This document shows, piece after piece, positions 58,644 through 64,000 of a stretch of 64,000 nucleotides of DNA (its first letter is position 1; each line of letters opens with the position of its first letter). Made by a program: the position numbers and the translations under genes. The notes beneath the pieces are model-generated. The model worked only from the letters and a program-made list of their open reading frames with translations. It was not told the DNA's origin and searched no databases. The DNA is taken from the NCBI GenBank assembly GCA_963754305.1, contig CAVWFR010000018.1, forward strand, positions 25,532 through 89,531, in the 5' to 3' direction. The stretch is from DATEDA01 sp963754305. GTDB taxonomy: Bacteria > Pseudomonadota > Gammaproteobacteria > Burkholderiales > SG8-39.

Positions 58644-59258
58644 TCAGACCTTGATCTTCTCGTCCTCGACTACGCGCTGCACGGCGGGGCGCGCGAGCAT
58701 GCGGTCCTTGAACGCGGCATATGCGGCGAGCTCGGCCATCGGCAGCTCCCGGCGCACGCCCCAGGTATAGAAGACGAAGGCGTACGGATCGAGTACCGAG
58801 TAGCGCTCGGAGAGCCAATCCCGTCCCTTCAGCATGCCGTCGATCTGCTTCAGATAACCGTGGAACGACTTCAGTCCGGCTTCCTTGATGGTCGGGAACG
58901 CGGCCGTGTCGACCGCGTACCGCTCCGGGCGGCCGATGTGCGCGTGTGCGACGTGGACGCTTCCGGCGAACAAGCCGATCAGCGACAGGGCGCGCGCTTC
59001 GGCCAGCGGATCGGTCGGCCACAGGCCGAACCGCTTGCCCAGATACGGCAGGATCGCGGTGTTCTCGCTGATCGCTTCGCCGCTGTCGAGGCGTAGGACG
59101 GGGACGCGACCCTGCGGGTTGATCTTCAGGTACGCCTCCGTCCGCTGCTCGCCGTTGGCGAGATCGACTTTCTGGGCTGCGTACTTTTCTCCGCTCTCCT
59201 CGAGCACGACGTGGGCTGCGATCGAGCAGGCGCCGGGGGTGTAGAACAGGGTCAGCAA
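58644..59258 (-). CDS. Glutathione S-transferase (beta-class-like)
   Basis: 204 aa, with the thioredoxin-fold start TLFYTPGACSIAAHVVLEE whose Cys (residue 11) matches the beta-class GST active site, NPQGRVPVL (cis-Pro, about 52) and ENTAILPYL, then an all-helical domain. Conjugates or reduces electrophiles with glutathione. Convergent with the allophanate hydrolase gene, 26 nt apart. Confidence 0.92.
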   Translation of the reverse strand: MLTLFYTPGACSIAAHVVLEESGEKYAAQKVDLANGEQRTEAYLKINPQGRVPVLRLDSGEAISENTAILPYLGKRFGLWPTDPLAEARALSLIGLFAGSVHVAHAHIGRPERYAVDTAAFPTIKEAGLKSFHGYLKQIDGMLKGRDWLSERYSVLDPYAFVFYTWGVRRELPMAELAAYAAFKDRMLARPAVQRVVEDEKIKV

Positions 59259-59437
59259 GGTGGGGTTCTCCTTTGGTCAGGCGGGTTGTTCCGCGCGTCC
59301 GTGTCGAGCGGAGTTGGAACGATACTCGAGATACTTGTTCATGGTTTCCTTCTAGCTGCGGTTGTCCTCGCGCGCTCGTGTGCGTGGGTCGAAGGCTTTG
59401 CGCCGGTCACCCGATAGGCCTACAAAGGGGCGCACGG

Positions 59438-59707
59438 TCACTTCTCATAGGGCTCGTTGGTCCGCGCAGCTTTGGGCGCTTGTTCATCGAGCGACTCCCG
59501 ATATCGGAGGCAGCCGCGTATGAACTCCGGCCATTCAGGCACGACCGGCACAGGATCTGTCTTTTCCGGCAGAAGTCCCCAAAGCGAAGGATGGTGCCAG
59601 CAAAGTTCATGGCGGCTGCTGTCGCGATGCTTGCGGATGCCGTTCCGAAGTCGCTTCACTTCGGCAATGAGGTCGTCACGGGTCATCGGGTCAAGGTCGG
59701 TGTCCAT
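59438..59707 (-). CDS. Conserved hypothetical protein with Trp/Cys-rich core
   Basis: 89 aa. The core MTRDDLIAEVKRLRNGIRKH, then LCWHHPSLWGLLPEKTD, VPEWPEFIRGCLRYRESLDE, is a pattern I recognise from unnamed small proteobacterial proteins. It is probably a soluble helical protein. ATG 59707 is used; ATG 59686 (MTRDD) is the alternative. It lies just downstream of the second GST gene on the same strand. Confidence 0.65.
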   Translation of the reverse strand: MDTDLDPMTRDDLIAEVKRLRNGIRKHRDSSRHELCWHHPSLWGLLPEKTDPVPVVPEWPEFIRGCLRYRESLDEQAPKAARTNEPYEK

Positions 59708-59732
59708 AAGTCCGTTTCCACAGCAAGCATTG

Positions 59733-60386
59733 TCAGTCGCGGTCGGGCGCACCGAGCGGAAAGAGCGGACGATACGGCCGTGCCTCGTTCACTGCCCGTG
59801 CAAAGGAGGGCCGCGCGAGCAACCGTCCGCGATAGGCATGGACACTCGCGAATGCCTTGCCGATCGGGTGGGCCCAATCGGCGTAGAACAACGCGGGCGC
59901 GGCGGCGCAATCGGCGAGGCTGAAGGTGTCGGCCGCCGCCCATTTGCGCTCGGCCATCGCGTCGTCGAGCCAGCGGTAGGCAGTGTCGAGCATCTGCCGT
60001 GCTTCGACGACACCTTGGCAGTCGCGATGCTCTGCTGCGCGGATGCTGTCAAACACGATCTTCTGCATCGGCGTCATGATGTAGTTGTCGAAGAAACGGT
60101 CCATCATCCGGACGTCGAGCGCGGCGCGCCGATCCTCGGGGAGCAGCTGTACCGGCCCGGGATGATGGAGGCCGAGATGTTCGATGATGATGGTCGCTTC
60201 CACCACCGTGCGACCCCCGTCCAGGAGCACCGGCATGCGCTTGAGCGGCCACAGGGCCGCGTGCTCAGCGGCCGCCTGCTCGTCCCCCGGCCCGAGCATG
60301 CGGAAATCGAACGGGGTGTGGTTCTCGTAAAGCGCGATCACCACCTTCTGGCAGTAAGAGGAAAAGGGGTGGGCATAAAGCTTCAT
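59733..60386 (-). CDS. Glutathione S-transferase
   Basis: 217 aa: thioredoxin-like domain starting KLYAHPFSSYCQKVVIALYE, a Ser/Cys-containing active-site turn, WPLKRMPVLLDGG (cis-Pro) and EATIIIEHL, followed by the helical domain (DTFSLADCAAAPALFYADW). Distinct from the other GST in the window. The lack of a Tyr at the usual alpha-class position suggests a Ser- or Cys-type enzyme. It could conjugate or isomerise xenobiotics. Confidence 0.92.
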   Translation of the reverse strand: MKLYAHPFSSYCQKVVIALYENHTPFDFRMLGPGDEQAAAEHAALWPLKRMPVLLDGGRTVVEATIIIEHLGLHHPGPVQLLPEDRRAALDVRMMDRFFDNYIMTPMQKIVFDSIRAAEHRDCQGVVEARQMLDTAYRWLDDAMAERKWAAADTFSLADCAAAPALFYADWAHPIGKAFASVHAYRGRLLARPSFARAVNEARPYRPLFPLGAPDRD

Positions 60387-60515
60387 GGACTCGACTCCCT
60401 GGCTCGTCGGCCTTGCGGGCCACCGTTGCTTAGTCGGTCGGAGAAGGCCGACATCGACAATGGGCCGGACTATTTCTCCGGTAGCCGATTACGTCGACGG
60501 GAGCCAACCTATTCC

Positions 60516-61316
60516 TCACAGATCGAGGACGGTGTCCAGCCCACGATGCACGCCGACGAGCGTAGAGACCTTCTCGATGGCGAGCAGCGCCCCGTCCACG
60601 TAGGGACGTGCACTGTTCCCCGAGTCGTGGCGGATCGTCAGCTTTTGATCCGGCATTCCGAAGATGATCTCGGCGCTGATCACGTAACCGGGCAGACGAA
60701 TGGAATGAACCTGAGAGCCGGAAACGGTGGCGCCTCGGGTTTCTCGAGGGCCGACCGTCTTCTCGAGAGGAACCGTCGGCTCGGGGTTGCGCACCTTCGA
60801 CAGGCGAAGCGCGAGCTCGCGGGCGGTCCCGCTCGGTGCGTCGACCTTGTCGTCGTGCGCATAGTCGATGATCTCCCATTGAGGGATGAGCCTGGCGGCG
60901 GCCTCGGCAAACTTCTGGAGCAGCACGACCGTCAGGGCAAAATTGCCGCAGGCGAGTACCCCACGATTCTGCTTGCGCGCGTGGCCGTCGATCTCTGCGA
61001 AATCGCTCTCCGTGAGACCCGAGGTCCCCACCACGACATGCGCACCGTGCCCGAGCGCGGTCAGGATGTTGGGCTTGGCGCTATCCGGTTTGGTGTATTC
61101 GACAAAGACGTCGCAGGGATTCGCGAGCGCCTCTGCAGCCGAGGCGTAAATGCGACCGGTAAGGCGCGGCTCGCCCAATACTTCGCCCAGGACACGGCCG
61201 GCATGCTTTCGCGCGACCGCAGCGACAAGGTTGAGGTCCGCAGTCCTCGCAATCCCGCGTGCGAGCTCGGAACCCGCCCAACCGGTTGCGCCCGCGAGAC
61301 ATACTTTGAGCACCAT
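60516..61316 (-). CDS. DapB-like dihydrodipicolinate reductase family protein
   Basis: 266 aa. N-terminal Rossmann domain with GATGWAGSELARGI, VFVEYTKP and VVGTSGLTE, then the DapB C-terminal domain with DAPSGTA (159-165) and conserved Lys157. The usual E-x-H-H motif reads DYAH (151-154): the first His, the proposed catalytic acid, is Ala, and Glu is Asp. So this is probably not the housekeeping lysine-pathway enzyme but a paralogue acting on another oxo-acid or imine. No lysine genes are adjacent. Confidence 0.85.
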   Translation of the reverse strand: MVLKVCLAGATGWAGSELARGIARTADLNLVAAVARKHAGRVLGEVLGEPRLTGRIYASAAEALANPCDVFVEYTKPDSAKPNILTALGHGAHVVVGTSGLTESDFAEIDGHARKQNRGVLACGNFALTVVLLQKFAEAAARLIPQWEIIDYAHDDKVDAPSGTARELALRLSKVRNPEPTVPLEKTVGPRETRGATVSGSQVHSIRLPGYVISAEIIFGMPDQKLTIRHDSGNSARPYVDGALLAIEKVSTLVGVHRGLDTVLDL

Positions 61317-61395
61317 GGTGTTTGCTTTCGGGTCACGTCAAGGGTTTGACGCTGAACGTTGGAATTGAGCGATGCCGTTCAGGCGTCCGCTCGGA

Positions 61396-62232
61396 TCACG
61401 GGTTATGCGCCTCTCGCTTCCGCACCATGTACACGAACCGGGAAAGACGGCGCTCGCTCGTAAGACGATGCACGACGGAGAAAAACTGTTGCAGTCCCGC
61501 GTAACGCTCTTCACCCTCGATCTGTACCAAGGCATCATAGTCGTCCGCCCGCGCGTCGTACCACCGCTTCGAGACCGCTGCTGCAGTCTCAGTTACGTCT
61601 TCCTGCCGAGCAAGCTCGAAACCGGCCTCCTGGATCAAGCGTTCATTCACGCCTGGCGGCGCGAACAGAAAGTACCCGATCGAGCTCCGTACTGCGAATT
61701 CTTCGTTTGAGACCAACCCGGTGAGGACAACAGGGTCTGTAAACAGCGCTTTCGCTCCCGGTTTGAGAATGCGGTGCCACTCCTTCAAGACATGCAGACG
61801 ATGCGCAAAGTGGTTCGCAGAGTCGATGCAGAGGAGCGCGTCAAAGGCAAGATCGGGAAAGGGAAGTATCGCGCCCGCGTCGACCTCTTCGAAGGCGACG
61901 CGATCGGCGAGATCGTGCGCGTGCGCACTTTGGATCGCCGCTGCTACGCCGTGTGCATTGATGTCGATGCCAGTGACGCGGGCGCCGGAAAGGCCCGCGA
62001 GGAAGATTGCGGGGCCGCCTGAACCACTGGCTACCTCCAAGACGTGCGAGCTCTCATGGAGGTCGAGCCACGCTGCCCAGTGTCGATACTCCTCCGCCGT
62101 CGTCCAACTGTTCTGGCCGAAGTCCTCTCCGAATGTCTTCTGGCGAATGCGCGCGAGCACCGCTGCTTCGAAATGGCTGTAGGTACTGTCGAACAGGTCG
62201 ACCTTGCGGTTCATGGCATTGTCCGAAGGCAT
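61396..62232 (-). CDS. SAM-dependent methyltransferase
   Basis: 278 aa, UbiE/sterol-methyltransferase-like: EYRHWAAWLDL, VLEVASGSGGPAIFLA (motif I, about residue 66), GIDINAHGV, FDALLCIDSANHF and LKPGAKALFTDP. Small-molecule methylation is likely; substrate unknown. The start is MPSDNAMNRKVDLFD at 62232, with an inner ATG six codons later. The Shine-Dalgarno is weak. Gene order with the DapB-like protein suggests a shared pathway. Confidence 0.88.
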   Translation of the reverse strand: MPSDNAMNRKVDLFDSTYSHFEAAVLARIRQKTFGEDFGQNSWTTAEEYRHWAAWLDLHESSHVLEVASGSGGPAIFLAGLSGARVTGIDINAHGVAAAIQSAHAHDLADRVAFEEVDAGAILPFPDLAFDALLCIDSANHFAHRLHVLKEWHRILKPGAKALFTDPVVLTGLVSNEEFAVRSSIGYFLFAPPGVNERLIQEAGFELARQEDVTETAAAVSKRWYDARADDYDALVQIEGEERYAGLQQFFSVVHRLTSERRLSRFVYMVRKREAHNP

Positions 62233-62437
62233 TGGAGTGATCTGGCCGGATGACGATGGCCCTTACGAGTCGGGTCTGCCGTAGTCGCGCTCGACTCCAC
62301 AAAATGCGGATGATGCAGTCCCGTCCCACGCCACCCGATCTCTCCCGCCGCAACGGCCTCCGCGCAAGGCAAGTAGTGCTCGAACAGCTCTGCAACGCGT
62401 TGTCATGCCGCTCGCCATCTAGGCCCGTCGAGGTGTA

Positions 62438-62629
62438 TTAGCGCTTGCGAGTATAGATGTACTCGCCCGCGAGAAACTCCTCGGCGTTTTCTCCCGCAAG
62501 CGGCGTCCAGCACAAGCGCACGATCTGACGATCCCTTTCAAGCTCCATCACCTTCCGCCCCTTGAACGCCGCGTTCGCCGTGTTTCCCCATTGCGGTATT
62601 ACGAAGTTGTCTTCGAGATTGAGCCTCAC
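62438..62629 (-). CDS. Hypothetical 63-aa protein
   Basis: I do not recognise it. The composition looks coding: RLNLEDNFVIPQWGNT, GRKVMELERDRQIVRLCWTP and a charged end YIYTRKR. It could be an inhibitor-like or toxin-associated small protein, but there is no support. It lies between a methyltransferase gene and the IS-interrupted frame. Confidence 0.4.
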   Translation of the reverse strand: MRLNLEDNFVIPQWGNTANAAFKGRKVMELERDRQIVRLCWTPLAGENAEEFLAGEYIYTRKR

Positions 62630-62665
62630 GGTCTGGTCGGCTGGAGCCTGTTGGGCGCCGCCTCA

Positions 62666-62911
62666 TTACGGACTCAGATGCTCTTGCTTCACCGCCTCCA
62701 AGAACGCGCTCATTCCGGCGGGTGACCTTAGGTGGTGAACCCGTTTCGAGGCGGCCGCATCAGCGACGAGCTGCCTATAGCGAGGTGTCAGGCGGCGGTG
62801 GCACCGCCAAAGCACGCGATAGCTACTCATGGTGCTGCTCCACATGGGACTATCCTCTGGCCAGCCCTCCGGATCCATGAAGAGCCCCTTGAAGAGGCGC
62901 TTATTGAGAAT
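62666..62911 (-). pseudogene. Protein interrupted by IS630 insertion
   Basis: The frame ends at 62666 with SAFLEAVKQEHLSP and stays open upstream past its first ATG (62878): ILNKRLFKGLF precedes MDPEGWPEDS and the frame runs straight into the insertion sequence at 62912. This suggests the IS split the gene and removed its 5' end. The product (SSYRVLWRCHRRLTPRYRQL) is not one I can name. Confidence 0.45.
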
Positions 62912-62913
62912 TA

Positions 62914-62928
62914 CCTAACCTCGTGACA
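62914..62928. repeat. IS630 left inverted repeat
   Basis: CCTAACCTCGTGACA; its counterpart at the right end is the inverse of CCTAACTCTGTGACA, with only the central bases differing. Confidence 0.75.
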
Positions 62929-62983
62929 ACCGATTTGCTCGTCATGCGTTATTGCGATGTCGTTACGATATCGAGGGGAACGC

Positions 62984-63469
62984 ATGGCAAAGAGCAAACC
63001 GGAGGAGGCGGTCAAGCGACGGGTGCGAGCGGGTCGGCTGCTGCTCGCTGGCAAGAGCCCGCCGGAAGTGGCCCGCTTGGTAGGTGCACCGCGGCAAACG
63101 GTGTACCGCTGGCGCGATGTCCTCAACGTTGGCGGCATCGACGCGCTGCGCGATATGAGCAAGGGCGGGCGGCCAGCCCAGCTGGGCGCGGCGGAGTTGT
63201 CGCGGCTATATGTGGCGCTGCTCGAGGGCGCCACGGCACAGGGCTTCGCCACGCCGCTGTGGACGCTCAAGCGGGTACGGCTGTTGATCGAACGCGAATT
63301 CGGCGTGCGGTACAGCGAGGTCCACGTATGGCGCTTGCTCGGGCAGCTGGGCTTGTCCAACCAGAAGCCCGATCGACGTGCCTTGGAACGCGACGCCGCG
63401 GCCATCGAGCACTGGCGCAAGCGCACCTGGCCGGCGCTAAAAAAAACGCCGCTCGCCAAGGAAGACTGA
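62984..63469 (+). CDS. IS630 transposase, N-terminal frame (OrfA)
   Basis: 161 aa with a helix-turn-helix (GKSPPEVARLVGAPRQTVYR, about residues 23-42) and a second winged-helix part (FGVRYSEVHVWRLLGQLG) that recognise the inverted repeats. It ends shortly after the A8 run in the frame LKKTPLAKED-stop. ATG 62984 (MAKSKPEE) is the start. Confidence 0.88.
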   Translation: MAKSKPEEAVKRRVRAGRLLLAGKSPPEVARLVGAPRQTVYRWRDVLNVGGIDALRDMSKGGRPAQLGAAELSRLYVALLEGATAQGFATPLWTLKRVRLLIEREFGVRYSEVHVWRLLGQLGLSNQKPDRRALERDAAAIEHWRKRTWPALKKTPLAKED

Positions 63470-63978
63470 TCCTCTTCATCGACGAGTCCGGCGTCTCGGA
63501 GCGGCCGACGCGGGTGCGCACCTGGGCGGTCAAAGGCGAAACGCCCGTGGTGCAGTTTCACTTCAACTGGCATCAGCTCTCGCTCATTGCCGGCATGCAC
63601 TTCACCGGGATGTGCTTTCGCCTGCACGAAGGCAGCATTGCCAAAGAGCAAGTCGTCGAGTTCCTCAAGGCGCTCCTCGCTCACTTCCGCCGCCCGCTGC
63701 TCATCCTGTGGGACAACTCCCGGCCGCATCGCAGCCACTTGGTGCGCGACTACGTCGCTTCCACTGCAGGCCGGATTCAGCTCCACTTCCTGCCAGGCTA
63801 TGCCCCGGAGCTCAATCCGGTCGAATTCCTCTGGGGCTGGCTCAAGCGGCATGCGCTGGCGAACTTCTGTCCCGACACATTCGCCGAGCTGCAACACACC
63901 ACCCGTGGCAAGCTCAAATCGGCCCAGCGACGCAGCCTCATTATCGCTTCGTGCTGGCAGCAGGCTGAGCTGTTCTGA
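63442..63978 (+). CDS. IS630 transposase, catalytic frame (OrfB)
   Basis: About 178 codons in the -1 frame relative to OrfA. It holds the DDE catalytic domain: Asp in LILFIDESG, Asp in LILWDNSRPH and Glu after it in PELNPVEFLWGWLKR. It has no start of its own; expression is predicted by -1 frameshifting on A-AAA-AAA at 63439-63446, giving a ~331-aa fusion. The stop TGA is at 63976-63978. Confidence 0.85.
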   Translation, partial: KNAARQGRLILFIDESGVSERPTRVRTWAVKGETPVVQFHFNWHQLSLIAGMHFTGMCFRLHEGSIAKEQVVEFLKALLAHFRRPLLILWDNSRPHRSHLVRDYVASTAGRIQLHFLPGYAPELNPVEFLWGWLKRHALANFCPDTFAELQHTTRGKLKSAQRRSLIIASCWQQAELF

Positions 63979-63993
63979 TGTCACAGAGTTAGG
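63979..63993. repeat. IS630 right inverted repeat
   Basis: TGTCACAGAGTTAGG directly after the transposase stop, followed by the TA duplication at 63994-63995. Confidence 0.75.
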
Positions 63994-64000
63994 TAAAGAT

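Larger units (their letters stand above)
62914..63993 (+). mobile_element. IS630-family insertion sequence, complete
   Basis: About 1,080 bp bounded by inverted repeats CCTAAC..GTGACA (left 62914) and TGTCAC..GTTAGG (right, ending 63993), with TA on both outer sides (62912-62913 and 63994-63995), the target duplication of IS630/Tc1-mariner elements. It carries two overlapping frames joined by a slippery A8 run. Confidence 0.88.

Overview
The window reads as a chromosomal segment of a high-GC betaproteobacterium, most likely Burkholderiales-like. The grounds are the GC-rich coding bias, two Bug/TctC-type periplasmic receptors, an OxyR-AhpC-AhpD locus, an aryl-polyene-type pigment cluster and a typical betaproteobacterial set of small stress proteins. 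This is inference from gene content; there is no rRNA or other taxonomic marker in the window.

Layout. 0.1-3.2 kb: a catabolic operon (TctC receptor, isocitrate-lyase/PEP-mutase enzyme, maleate-isomerase/Asp-Glu racemase, truncated alpha/beta hydrolase). 3.2-8.0 kb: a cold-shock gene, an epoxide-hydrolase-like enzyme, a cupin, a protease-methyltransferase pair and two copies of an unusual conserved leader plus short reading frame. 8.0-16.7 kb: one giant cyclic beta-1,2-glucan synthase gene. 16.9-19.5 kb: D-aminoacylase and a second TctC receptor. 19.5-36.4 kb: a stress-type accessory region of many tiny membrane or envelope proteins (entericidin, DUF3309, DUF3096, two GlsB/YeaQ, DUF3562, a zinc ribbon), an M48 protease, a diguanylate cyclase, a fatty-acid desaturase, a hybrid histidine kinase, two Crp/Fnr-type regulators, a proteasome-like Ntn hydrolase and an esterase, interspersed with gene relics. 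36.5-38.7 kb: ahpD, ahpC and divergent oxyR. 38.9-55.5 kb: an aryl-polyene (xanthomonadin/flexirubin-type) cluster that includes a flavin-dependent halogenase, interrupted by a toxin-antitoxin pair. 55.5-62.9 kb: metabolic genes (aminotransferase, frameshifted allophanate hydrolase, two GSTs, a DapB-like reductase, a methyltransferase). 62.9-64.0 kb: a complete IS630-type insertion.

The most striking signal is a repeated dyad, consensus GTGCG-N4-CGCAC inside a longer TCTGTGCG...CGCACAGA palindrome, found about 15 times, all between 19.68 and 36.06 kb, almost always in front of a gene. Its half-site spacing (TGTG-N8-CACA) is that of Crp/Fnr-family operators. In most cases a -10-like hexamer begins 30 nt (29 at two promoters) from the dyad centre, which is class II activator geometry (dyad near -41.5). 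The two Crp/Fnr-type proteins encoded in the same region are the obvious candidates for binding it. This suggests one local regulon covering the entericidin, small membrane proteins, desaturase, histidine kinase, zinc ribbon, esterase, lipoprotein and the crp2/Ntn-hydrolase operon.

The same region shows decay and duplication: a copy of the 3' end of crp1 with its downstream tail, a relic of the 3' end of the glucan synthase gene, and a frameshifted ElaB/YqjD-type gene.
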